Shown here one piece after another: positions 26,407-34,902 of a DNA stretch of 64,000 nt; the stretch's first letter is position 1; the number at the start of each line of letters is the position of its first letter. The DNA is from Virgibacillus_F sp049310925 (GTDB lineage Bacteria > Bacillota > Bacilli > Bacillales > Amphibacillaceae). Under the pieces are notes generated by a model, which was not told the origin of the DNA, ran no database searches, and was given only the letters and a program-made list of their open reading frames with translations. Position numbers and translations under genes: made by a program. The DNA is taken from assembly GCF_049310925.1 (NCBI RefSeq), contig NZ_JBMERP010000015.1:1-64000 (forward strand), in the 5' to 3' direction.

Positions 26407-28038
26407 ATGACTTTATTAAATCTGACAGTTGGGGAACTATTAGAAAAACAAGTGGATTCATTTCCAAATCAAGAAGCAGTTGTCTACCCTGAGCTCAATT
26501 TACGAAAAACCTATCGTGAATTCAATAACATGGTAAATCAGGCTGCTAAAGGAATTATGGCACTAGGTATACAAAAAGGCGAGAACGTTGCTATCTGGGC
26601 TGATAATAAACCTGAGTGGATTACTTCACAATTTGCAACTGGGAAAACCGGAGCAGTTTTGGTAACTGTCAACACGAGCTACCAAGCGAAGGAATTAGAA
26701 TATTTATTGAAGCAATCTGAATCTACTACACTTATAATGGCAGAATCATATAAGGGTACTTCCTACCTGGATTTAATAAATAAAATTTGTCCTGAGCTTG
26801 AGCATGCAACAAAAGGTAATGTTCAATCACCAGTTCTTCCAAATTTAAAAAATATAATTGTTCTAAGTGACAGAACTTTTGATTTTGCCTATAACTGGGA
26901 TGAACTCTTACAAATGGGGGATGAAGTTTCTGATGAAAGTCTGAAAAATAGACAAAAATCATTAGACCATCACGATGCAATTAACATGCAGTACACATCT
27001 GGTACAACCGGATTCCCAAAGGGTGTCATGTTAACACATCATAATATTGTTAATAACGGTAATCAGATTGCTGATTGCATGAAGCTTACTAATGATGACC
27101 GATTATGTATACCTGTTCCATTTTTCCACTGTTTTGGTTGTGTTCTGGGGATTCTGGCTGCTGTGTCAAAGGGAGCCACGATGGTACTTCTGGAGCAATT
27201 TGAACCAAAGGGAGTTATGAAAGCTGTTTCAGATGAAAAATGCACAGGACTGCATGGTGTACCTACAATGTTTATAGCAGAACTTAACCATCCAGAATTT
27301 GATACATTTGATTTTTCCAACCTCCGAACTGGCATTATGGCAGGTTCTACATGCCCTATGGAAGTAATGACCAAAGTAATGGACAGGATGGGTGCAAAAG
27401 AAATCACAATAGCATATGGACAGACTGAATCATCTCCAGTAATAACACAAACTAAAACTGACGATCCAATTGAACTAAAAGTGAGTACAGTTGGAAAAGC
27501 ACACCCAAATGTAGAAGTTAAGGTAATAATGCCTGGTACTGAGAATGAACAACAAGTTGGGTTTCCTGGAGAACTATGTACAAGAGGCTATCATGTCATG
27601 AAGGGCTATTACAAAAATGAAGAGGCAACACGGGCGGCTATTGACTCAGATGGTTGGCTTCATACAGGGGACTTAGCTATCATGCATGAGAACGGTTATC
27701 TTGAAATCACTGGCAGAATGAAAGATATGATCATTCGAGGGGGAGAAAATATCTACCCAAGAGAAATTGAAGAGTATCTTTATCAACACCCTGATGTACT
27801 TGACGTGCAGGTTATTGGGCTTCCTGACAAAAAGTATGGCGAAGAAGTCATGGCATGGATAATTTTGAAAGAAGGTAAAAATACGTCAGATGAAGATATT
27901 CGAAGTTTTTGTGAAGGAAATATATCCCATCATAAAATTCCAAAACATATCGAATTTATAGATGAGTATCCTATGACAGCAAGTGGGAAAATTCAAAAGT
28001 TCAAATTAAAAGAACTTGCCATACAACACCTTGAATAA
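26407..28038 (+). CDS. yngI: Acyl-CoA synthetase YngI
   Basis: AMP-forming ligase activating a carboxylic acid to its CoA thioester. 543 residues; ATP/AMP motif MQYTSGTTGFPKGVMLTH, A5 motif AYGQTESSP, A8 WLHTGDLAIMHENGYLEITGR split by conserved RMKDMIIRGGENIYP, and A10 lysine in TASGKIQKF. Start ATG 26407; TTG 26389 overlaps the binding site. Probably acetoacetate, short or branched chain acid; the substrate is not readable. Confidence 0.92.
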   Translation: MTLLNLTVGELLEKQVDSFPNQEAVVYPELNLRKTYREFNNMVNQAAKGIMALGIQKGENVAIWADNKPEWITSQFATGKTGAVLVTVNTSYQAKELEYLLKQSESTTLIMAESYKGTSYLDLINKICPELEHATKGNVQSPVLPNLKNIIVLSDRTFDFAYNWDELLQMGDEVSDESLKNRQKSLDHHDAINMQYTSGTTGFPKGVMLTHHNIVNNGNQIADCMKLTNDDRLCIPVPFFHCFGCVLGILAAVSKGATMVLLEQFEPKGVMKAVSDEKCTGLHGVPTMFIAELNHPEFDTFDFSNLRTGIMAGSTCPMEVMTKVMDRMGAKEITIAYGQTESSPVITQTKTDDPIELKVSTVGKAHPNVEVKVIMPGTENEQQVGFPGELCTRGYHVMKGYYKNEEATRAAIDSDGWLHTGDLAIMHENGYLEITGRMKDMIIRGGENIYPREIEEYLYQHPDVLDVQVIGLPDKKYGEEVMAWIILKEGKNTSDEDIRSFCEGNISHHKIPKHIEFIDEYPMTASGKIQKFKLKELAIQHLE

Positions 28039-28086
28039 ATGAGATCGTCACTAGAAGATGGATCTTGACAAATAAGGGGAGAGAAC

Positions 28087-29448
28087 ATGATAAAAAAAAT
28101 TCTAATCGCAAATCGAGGAGAAATTGCGGCACGTATTATTCGAACGTGCAAGAAGATGGATATTCAATCAGTTGCAGTTTACTCAGAGGCTGACCAAAAA
28201 GCTCCATTTGTGGAAATGGCTGATGAAAGTTACTTAATAGGTCCCCCTAGAGTGAACGAAAGCTATCTTAACGTAGATAAAATAATCACGATAGCAAAAA
28301 AAGCAAAAGTTGATGCTATTCATCCAGGATATGGATTTTTAAGTGAAAATGGTCAATTTGTTGAAAAATGTAATGCAGCAGGGATTATCTTTATTGGACC
28401 TAAAAGTGATGTTATGGAAAAAATGGGCAGCAAGATTGCAGCCAGAATTGCAATGCAAGCTGCAGGGGTTCCTGTCGTTCCAGGCACAGATAGCGTTGTG
28501 TCATCTGTTGATGATGCTATTCTAGCGGCCAAAGATATTGGTTATCCAATTATGCTTAAAGCATCAGCCGGTGGAGGAGGAATTGGCATGCAGGTGGTCC
28601 AATCAGACACTGAATTGTCAAAGGCGTTTGAGAGTAATTCAAAACGTGCACAAACCTTTTTTGGTGATGGTGCGATGTTTATGGAAAAAAAGTTAGAAAA
28701 TGCTCGTCATATTGAAATACAATTGTTAGCAGACCAACACGGAAATGCTGTTCATTTGTTTGAACGTGATTGCTCTATCCAACGCAGGAATCAAAAAGTA
28801 GTTGAGGAGGCCCCATCATCATTTCTATCAAGTAATACACGGGACAAGATGGGAAAAGCAGCGGTTGATGCTGTAAAAGCACTTGGTTATACGAATGCAG
28901 GTACGATAGAATTTTTGGTAGATATGGAAGAGAATTTTTATTTTCTTGAAATGAATACGCGAATACAAGTCGAGCATCCCATCACAGAAGAGATTACCGG
29001 ACTTGATATCGTCAAAGAACAAATTAATATTTCAAATGGAGAAGCCTTACCTTTTACACAAGATGAATTAGCAATTGATGGGCATGCCATCGAAGTAAGA
29101 ATCTATGCAGAAGACCCGATTACATTCTTCCCTTCGCCAGGTCATATTACAACTCTATCTGTACCAACTGGAGAAGGCGTACGCAATGAATTAGCGGTTA
29201 CAAGTGATTATGATGTTACACCATATTACGACCCGATGATTGGAAAGTTAATTGTTAAGGCGGAGACAAGGGAACAAGCTATTTTAGCAATGAACAACGC
29301 CTTATCTGTTTACCAAATTGATGGAATTAAAACGAATATCCCAATGCTTAAAGAAATTATAAAAATGGGAGCATTTATCAATGGAGAAGCAACAACTGCT
29401 TTTGTTAACGATTATTATTTACCAATGATGAAAGCTAAGACAAACTAA
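28087..29448 (+). CDS. yngH: Biotin carboxylase subunit YngH (AccC2)
   Basis: ATP-dependent carboxylation of biotin for the operon's acyl-CoA carboxylase, most likely methylcrotonyl-CoA carboxylase. 453 residues. KKILIANRGEIAARI at the N-terminus, ATP-grasp motif KASAGGGGIGM, metal/active site FLEMNTRIQVEHPITE, and RRNQKVVEEAPS. ATG behind AGGGGAGAG. Works with YngHB (carrier) and YngE (transferase), which follow. Confidence 0.93.
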   Translation: MIKKILIANRGEIAARIIRTCKKMDIQSVAVYSEADQKAPFVEMADESYLIGPPRVNESYLNVDKIITIAKKAKVDAIHPGYGFLSENGQFVEKCNAAGIIFIGPKSDVMEKMGSKIAARIAMQAAGVPVVPGTDSVVSSVDDAILAAKDIGYPIMLKASAGGGGIGMQVVQSDTELSKAFESNSKRAQTFFGDGAMFMEKKLENARHIEIQLLADQHGNAVHLFERDCSIQRRNQKVVEEAPSSFLSSNTRDKMGKAAVDAVKALGYTNAGTIEFLVDMEENFYFLEMNTRIQVEHPITEEITGLDIVKEQINISNGEALPFTQDELAIDGHAIEVRIYAEDPITFFPSPGHITTLSVPTGEGVRNELAVTSDYDVTPYYDPMIGKLIVKAETREQAILAMNNALSVYQIDGIKTNIPMLKEIIKMGAFINGEATTAFVNDYYLPMMKAKTN

Positions 29449-29460
29449 GGAGGAATTATC

Positions 29461-29697
29461 ATGGAAGAAGTAAAAGCATCAATGGCAGGAAGCGTATGGA
29501 AGATTACAGTAGCAGTAGGAGACCAGGTAACAGAAGGTCAGGATGTTGTTATTTTGGAGTCTATGAAAATGGAAATTCCAATTGCAAGTGAGAGCGATGG
29601 AACCGTTAAGGAAATTAAGGTTGCTGAGGGCGACTTCGTTAATGAAGGGGACACCATTGCAGTTATAGAATTAGGAATTAAGTTGTTCATGGTATAG
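29461..29697 (+). CDS. yngHB: Biotin carboxyl carrier protein YngHB
   Basis: A 78-residue biotinyl-lipoyl domain; the biotinylated lysine is in ESMKMEIPI. Links YngH and YngE. Starts 13 bases after yngH with AGGAGG. The last nine residues (ELGIKLFMV) extend past the usual domain end. An inverted repeat lies right after its stop. Confidence 0.93.
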   Translation: MEEVKASMAGSVWKITVAVGDQVTEGQDVVILESMKMEIPIASESDGTVKEIKVAEGDFVNEGDTIAVIELGIKLFMV

Positions 29698-29729
29698 ATT
29701 TAAAAAGTCAGAAATATCTCTTTTTAAAT
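29698..29729 (+). repeat. Inverted repeat inside the yng operon
   Basis: Perfect 10-bp arms ATTTAAAAAG/CTTTTTAAAT, 12 bases apart, between yngHB and yngG. No T-run follows, so full termination is unlikely; it may protect or be a cleavage point in the mRNA. Confidence 0.45.
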
Positions 29730-29754
29730 AAACGTAGAGTGAGGAGGGTTGCGA

Positions 29755-30654
29755 TTGAACTTTCCAAAAAATGTATCCATAAAAGAAGTTGGACCACGAG
29801 ATGGCTTACAAAATGAATCGGAAATGGTGCCAACTGATGCAAAGATTGAGTGGATAAACATGCTTTCGGATTCAGGAGCATCCTATATCGAAATTTCGTC
29901 CTTTGTCCATCCTAAATGGATACCACAGCTGAAAGACGCAACTGAGGTAGCAAAAAAAATAAAGCGTAATCCCGGTGTGACGTATGCAGCACTAGTCCCA
30001 AATGAAACTGGGCTGGAACGTGCATTAGAAGTAGACATTGATGAAGTCTGTTTATTTTTGTCGGCAAGTGAAACCCACAACAAAAAAAATATTAACAAAA
30101 CGATAGAAGAAACCTATCCTATTTTAGAAAGTGTTTCTAGCGATTCTAAAAAGGCAAATAAAAAAGTCAGAGGTTATGTATCTACTGTTTTTGGTTGCCC
30201 GTATGAAGGTGAGACTGATACAAATAAGGTTCTAAGTGTTTGTGACAAATTGTTCACGATGGGTGTTGATGAAATATCAATAGGGGACACAATCGGTGTG
30301 GCCGATCCAGCCCAAGTTGCCGAAGTATTGGAGCAGTTACTGCGTTATTTTCCAAAAGATAAATTAGCCATGCACTTTCATAATACGAGAGGAGCAGCTC
30401 TAGCAAATGTCCTCGTTGCAATGGACTATGGAATTACTAATTTCGATAGTGCTGTAGGTGGACTTGGTGGTTGTCCATATGCTAAAGGAGCTTCTGGAAA
30501 TTTGGCTACAGATGATCTTTTGTATATGCTCCACCGCATGGGTATAAATACTGGAATTGATGAAAATGCTGTAATTAATGCTGCTTTATATATTGAGAAA
30601 TACGTTACTAACCTGTCAAGTCATCAAATGAAGATCCTAAAGAGCGAAAGGTAA
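29755..30654 (+). CDS. yngG: Hydroxymethylglutaryl-CoA lyase YngG
   Basis: Splits HMG-CoA to acetoacetate and acetyl-CoA, last step of leucine breakdown. 299 residues. IKEVGPRDGLQNE at the N-terminus, metal site AMHFHNTRGAALAN, and catalytic Cys loop GGLGGCPYAKGASGN. TTG 29755 is eight bases from GAGGAGGG and gives the 299-residue length; TTG 29749 is too close. Confidence 0.94.
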   Translation: MNFPKNVSIKEVGPRDGLQNESEMVPTDAKIEWINMLSDSGASYIEISSFVHPKWIPQLKDATEVAKKIKRNPGVTYAALVPNETGLERALEVDIDEVCLFLSASETHNKKNINKTIEETYPILESVSSDSKKANKKVRGYVSTVFGCPYEGETDTNKVLSVCDKLFTMGVDEISIGDTIGVADPAQVAEVLEQLLRYFPKDKLAMHFHNTRGAALANVLVAMDYGITNFDSAVGGLGGCPYAKGASGNLATDDLLYMLHRMGINTGIDENAVINAALYIEKYVTNLSSHQMKILKSER

Positions 30655-30668
30655 GGAGAGATTATTCG

Positions 30669-31451
30669 GTGTCTGAACTAATAAATTATGAAAAAGTAGA
30701 TAATCATATAGCGCTTCTGAGACTAAATAGATCAGAAGCGGCTAATGCGATGTCAAAAGCATTATTAGATGAGTTAAATAAGTACATTGCAGAAATTGAT
30801 CTGGATTCTTCCATACGCTGTACGATAATCACGGGTGCTGGTGAAAAAGCATTCTGTGCTGGTGCTGACCTTAAAGAACGTAAAGGAATGACAGATAATC
30901 AGGTTATTCAAGCTGTGAGTTATATAGGCGAAACGATTAACAACGTTGCAAAATTGAAGATGCCCGTAATTTCTGCCATCAATGGTGTAGCTTTTGGTGG
31001 TGGATTAGAACTAGCCCTTGCGTGTGATATACGCATCGCAGTTAATAATACCAAAGTTGGTTTGACAGAAACTTCATTAGCAATTATTCCTGGCGCCGGT
31101 GGTACACAACGGCTAACACGTTTAATTGGTCTTGGGCAAGCGAAACGACTTATATTCACAGGTAAACCAATTTCTTCTGAAGAGGCATTAACTGTAGGTC
31201 TAGTAGAACAATTAGCAAATCAAGAGAGTCTACTGAATGATGCGATAGAAATGGCGTCTCAAATAGCAAAAAATGGTCCAGTTGCATTACGACAAGCAAA
31301 ATCAGCAATTGACCAAGGAATTCAAACAGATTTAGAATCAGGGTTGGTCATTGAACATCAATGCTATAAAGAAACAATCCCAACGAGTGACCGTGTTGAA
31401 GGTCTAGTTGCGTTTAAGGAAAAAAGAAAACCGTTATATAAAGGACAATAA
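30669..31451 (+). CDS. yngF: Enoyl-CoA hydratase/isomerase YngF (methylglutaconyl-CoA hydratase)
   Basis: Crotonase-fold protein of 260 residues. Oxyanion-hole segments AFCAGADLKER and INGVAFGGGLELALACD, and catalytic glutamates in LTETSLAIIPGAGGTQRL, as in AUH-type hydratases. In context it hydrates 3-methylglutaconyl-CoA to HMG-CoA for YngG. GTG start about ten bases after AAGGAGAG. Confidence 0.92.
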   Translation: MSELINYEKVDNHIALLRLNRSEAANAMSKALLDELNKYIAEIDLDSSIRCTIITGAGEKAFCAGADLKERKGMTDNQVIQAVSYIGETINNVAKLKMPVISAINGVAFGGGLELALACDIRIAVNNTKVGLTETSLAIIPGAGGTQRLTRLIGLGQAKRLIFTGKPISSEEALTVGLVEQLANQESLLNDAIEMASQIAKNGPVALRQAKSAIDQGIQTDLESGLVIEHQCYKETIPTSDRVEGLVAFKEKRKPLYKGQ

Positions 31452-31494
31452 AAATTTTTTTAAAAATAGAATATACAAAAGTAGGAGGTTGCAC

Positions 31495-33024
31495 ATGTCA
31501 TATGTAGATGATTTACATAAAAGAGTTGAACAAATTGAGCATGGTGGCTTAGAAAAATATCACCAGAAGAATGAAGAAAAAGGGAAATTATTTGTACGTA
31601 AACGTCTAGAACTACTGTTTGACGACACTATGGATATCGAAGATGCTTTTTTTGCTAATTGTATGGATGATTCACTTCCGTCGGATGGTGTTGTAACTGG
31701 GATTGGACGGATAAATGGGCAAGCTGTTTGTGTAATGGCTAATGATTCGACCGTTAAAGCCGGATCCTGGGGGAAACGAACTGTTGAAAAAATCATACGT
31801 ATTCAAGAAACAGCTATGAAACTTGAAATTCCGATGTTTTATCTAGTAGATTCTGCCGGTGCTAGAATTACTGATCAAATTGAAATGTTCCCAGGCAGAA
31901 GAGGTGCGGGAAAAATTTTCCATAACCAAATTAAACTATCTGGGAGAGTACCACAAATCTGTCTTCTTTTTGGCCCTTCTGCAGCAGGTGGTGCGTATAT
32001 CCCGGCGTTTTGCGACATTGTAGTGATGGTTGATGGAAATGCATCTATGTATTTAGGATCTCCTAGAATGGCGGAAAAAGTAATAGGTGAAAAGGTTACT
32101 TTGGAGGAAATGGGAGGAGCTAAAATGCACACTTCAGTTTCAGGTTGTGGTGACGTTTTAGTGAAAACCGAGGAGGAAGCAATCGAATATGCTCGTAATT
32201 ACATTGGTTACTTTCCCGCAAACTTTAGAGACAAACCAAATAAAATGGAAGTAAAGGAAATTAAAAAATTCGAGAAAACAATCTCTGAATTAATCCCAGA
32301 AAATCAAAATGCTCCTTTTAATATGTACGATTTCATAGATCGAATAATAGATGAAGATAGTTTCTGTGAAGTAAAAAAGAGATTTGCGCCTGAGCTCATA
32401 ACCGGTCTAGCAAGAATAAATGGTAAATCTGTTGGAATAATTGCTAACCAACCCCGAATGAAAGGTGGGGTATTGTTCCCTGATTCTGCTGACAAAGCTG
32501 CAAAGTTTATTCAACTTTGTGATGCTTTCAATATTTCTTTACTATTCTTAATGGATATACCAGGTTTTATGATTGGAACAAAGGTTGAAAGAGCGGGTAT
32601 AATTCGTCACGGTGCGAAGATGCTGGCATCGATGAGTGAAGCAACAGTTCCAAAAGTTTCTGTTGTTGTGAGAAAGGCATATGGGGCAGGTTTGTATGCC
32701 ATGGCAGGTCCTGCATTTGATCCAGACTGCTGTCTGGCACTTCCAACTGCTCAAATAGCTGTAATGGGACCAGAAGCTGCTGTGAATGCTGTCTATGCGA
32801 ACAAAATAGCTGAATTACCTGAAGAAGAAAGGCCAGCATTTATAAAGGAGAAGCAAGATGAATACAAAGACAATATTGACATTTACCGCTTAGCTTCTGA
32901 ACTAGTTGTAGATGCAATAATTGAACCAGACAAATTGAGAAAAGAGCTAGTTACACGATTCGATATGTACGAATCTAAATACGTTACCTTTACGGAAAGA
33001 AAACACGGGGTTTACCCGGTATAA
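31495..33024 (+). CDS. yngE: Acyl-CoA carboxylase carboxyltransferase subunit YngE
   Basis: Transfers CO2 from carboxybiotin to an acyl-CoA; single-chain transferase of 509 residues with both crotonase-like halves (N: VDSAGARITDQIEMFPG, FGPSAAGGAYIPA; C: FLMDIPGFMIGTKVE, RKAYGAGLYAM). With YngH and YngHB it forms the carboxylase, probably for methylcrotonyl-CoA; propionyl-CoA is possible. ATG 31495 is five to seven bases behind GTAGGAGG; upstream in-frame codons overlap yngF and lack a site. Last gene of the operon. Confidence 0.92.
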   Translation: MSYVDDLHKRVEQIEHGGLEKYHQKNEEKGKLFVRKRLELLFDDTMDIEDAFFANCMDDSLPSDGVVTGIGRINGQAVCVMANDSTVKAGSWGKRTVEKIIRIQETAMKLEIPMFYLVDSAGARITDQIEMFPGRRGAGKIFHNQIKLSGRVPQICLLFGPSAAGGAYIPAFCDIVVMVDGNASMYLGSPRMAEKVIGEKVTLEEMGGAKMHTSVSGCGDVLVKTEEEAIEYARNYIGYFPANFRDKPNKMEVKEIKKFEKTISELIPENQNAPFNMYDFIDRIIDEDSFCEVKKRFAPELITGLARINGKSVGIIANQPRMKGGVLFPDSADKAAKFIQLCDAFNISLLFLMDIPGFMIGTKVERAGIIRHGAKMLASMSEATVPKVSVVVRKAYGAGLYAMAGPAFDPDCCLALPTAQIAVMGPEAAVNAVYANKIAELPEEERPAFIKEKQDEYKDNIDIYRLASELVVDAIIEPDKLRKELVTRFDMYESKYVTFTERKHGVYPV

Positions 33025-33031
33025 GGTATAA

Positions 33032-33076
33032 CTAAAAAACTTTGATAGCAGTATTTATGCTAACAAGGTTTTTTAG
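33032..33076 (+). terminator. yng operon terminator
   Basis: Long stem CTAAAAAACTTTG-A-TAGCA paired with TGCTA-A-CAAGGTTTTTTAG. A family 1 repeat begins nine bases later. Confidence 0.8.
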
Positions 33077-33084
33077 TTTGAATG

Positions 33085-33588
33085 TTTTCTAAAAGATTCT
33101 TGTTCTTGACATAAAATTTATAGACTGCGACATAAGCGCTAAGTTGTTTTCCGCTACGGACCGTTGCTTTCCGCGGGCACGGCCTCAGCCTCCTTGCCCC
33201 GACAAGGGGTATGCCGATGTTGTCCGCAAAGGACGGTCTTAGTCGGCCCTCACTATCTAACCACTCTGCGGGGTCTTCAGACTCGTGCTGTTCCCGCAGG
33301 AGTCAACGGTCCTCCGCTCCAAGCAACTATCGTAATAGTGAATGAGCTATAAAGTACTATTTAAACATCACGTTAGCGAAGGAAAAACACGAAGACTCCT
33401 GCGGGAAAGCGAAGTGCTGAGACCCCGCAGTGAGCGGTTTTGGCGATCGAGGAGGCTCAGCGCAAGCCCTAAGGTGCGCGTAGTGATTTTTCCGCAGCGG
33501 TTGTTGAGCATCGAACATGATTTTTAGTTACGTCTCAGTTTACATCTATTGCGAGGTTTGAAGAGCAACAAAACTTACAAAAAGAGAC
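33085..33588. repeat. Dispersed GC-rich repeat, family 1, copy B with internal inverted duplication
   Basis: About 504 bases in the 729-base gap after yngE. Ends match copy A at 7426-7681 (left TTTTCTAAAAGATT and CTGCGACATAA; right GCGAGG, AGCAACAAAAC). Unlike copy A it holds the core twice: forward at about 33155-33320 (GCTTTCCGCGGGCACGGCC to CCCGCAGGAGTC) and inverted at about 33385-33500 (GACTCCTGCGGGAAAGCG to GAGGAGGCTCAGCG). Short frames here are by-products of composition. The 165 bases after it are AT-rich with no gene. Confidence 0.75.
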
Positions 33589-33753
33589 TTGATTTAAAAA
33601 CAGCAATAATTTATTTAATGTCAAAAACATATATAGTTTAATATAATATTATTATGTAAACTAGATATAAAACCTCAGGACTACTTAATTCATATTTTAT
33701 TAATTTAATGATATTCTGAATTAAGTGTAAAAGAAAGGAAGTGAACATTCGCG

Positions 33754-34218
33754 ATGGATACTCGTTTATTTCGTGATACGATGGGGAAATTTGCTACCGG
33801 TATTACTATCGTAAGCACTGACTATAAAGGTGAACAGATGGGAATGACTGTTAACGCGTTTATGTCTGTTTCATTAGATCCTAAACTTGTGGCTATTTCA
33901 ATTGATGAAGATGCGAGAATGTACAATATATTACAAGAAACCAAGCAGTTTGGTATAAGTATTCTACGTGAAGAGCAGAAAGAAATATCCATGATATTTG
34001 CCAAACAAATGGAAAAAGATCGAGACATCCCTTTTGTAATTCAGGATGACGTTCCAGTAATTGATGGGTCAATAGCAACTTTGTCCTGCCAGGTAATGGA
34101 TACCGCAAAAGCTGGTGACCATATGATCTTCATTGCAGAAGTTACAGATATCAAATCTGATGATGGTGATCCAATTTTATATTATAGTGGTAACTATAGA
34201 ACTGTTAAACCAGAGTAG
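33754..34218 (+). CDS. Flavin reductase-like domain protein
   Basis: A 154-residue FMN-binding split-barrel protein of the HpaC/YwrF flavin-reductase group: RDTMGKFATGITIVST and GMTVNAFMSVSLDPKLVAISI match the family N-terminus, with GDHMIFIAEV near the end. Probably supplies reduced FMN to a monooxygenase, but no such partner is adjacent. ATG behind AAAGGAAGTG. Stands alone before a CBS-domain gene. Confidence 0.88.
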   Translation: MDTRLFRDTMGKFATGITIVSTDYKGEQMGMTVNAFMSVSLDPKLVAISIDEDARMYNILQETKQFGISILREEQKEISMIFAKQMEKDRDIPFVIQDDVPVIDGSIATLSCQVMDTAKAGDHMIFIAEVTDIKSDDGDPILYYSGNYRTVKPE

Positions 34219-34285
34219 AAATAAATCAGCAATTTTACAGTTTATATATATAAAGCTATTACTAAGCAAATAAGGATGTGACGTT

Positions 34286-34759
34286 ATGGACATAAAGGAC
34301 TTTATGATAGCCGATGTGATTTCTGCAACTAAGAAAATGTCTATCAAAAACTTACTGGAGTTACTGGTCAAAAACCGAGTTGGTGGAGTTCCTGTAGTTG
34401 ATGAAAATAACCAACTTCAGGGAATGATAAGTGACGGTGATGTAATTCGCTACCTCCAACCTAAAGGAAGAACTGTTTATGACATGTTTTCACTTGTGCT
34501 GGTTAGTGAAAAAGAAGACTTAATGCACAAGCTTGACTATGCCATTGATCACGAAGTTGAAAGTGTAATGTCTAATAAAGATATTATTACGTTACACCCT
34601 GATGATAAACTGGAAAAAGCTATAGGTATATTTTCCAAACAACGCTTCAAGAAAATACCTGTTGTAAATGATGCGAATAAGGTAGTAGGAGTTGTAAGCA
34701 GAGGGGATATTATCCGCTATATCTCTACTACATTAATTTCAAAAGTTGACAAAAAATAA
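34286..34759 (+). CDS. CBS-pair protein
   Basis: Two CBS domains in 157 residues (first about 8-60, GGVPVVDENNQLQGMISDGDVIRYL; second about 95-150, KKIPVVNDANKVVGVVSRGDIIRYI split by conserved I/V). Such stand-alone pairs bind adenine nucleotides and act as energy or ligand sensors. No enzyme domain and no clear partner nearby. GGATGTGACGTT precedes the ATG. Confidence 0.88.
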   Translation: MDIKDFMIADVISATKKMSIKNLLELLVKNRVGGVPVVDENNQLQGMISDGDVIRYLQPKGRTVYDMFSLVLVSEKEDLMHKLDYAIDHEVESVMSNKDIITLHPDDKLEKAIGIFSKQRFKKIPVVNDANKVVGVVSRGDIIRYISTTLISKVDKK

Positions 34760-34764
34760 TCAGT

Positions 34765-34798
34765 AGGCTATTTGCAAGTGAAATGCAAATAGCCTTTT
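34765..34798 (+). terminator. CBS gene terminator
   Basis: Twelve-bp perfect stem AGGCTATTTGCA/TGCAAATAGCCT then TTTT. Confidence 0.85.
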
Positions 34799-34902
34799 AA
34801 TTTTGTACGAGTAAAACAATTCAAAGGTTTTTCTAGAAAAAAATATACTTCGTCCGTATAATAGGTATATAAACTGTTTATCAAGAAGGGAAATGCACTA
34901 CT

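Noticed and set aside
33164..33527. Short open frames in the GC-rich gap after yngE
   Set aside because: They lie within the dispersed repeat, have skewed composition and no consistent binding sites; by-products of the repeat.
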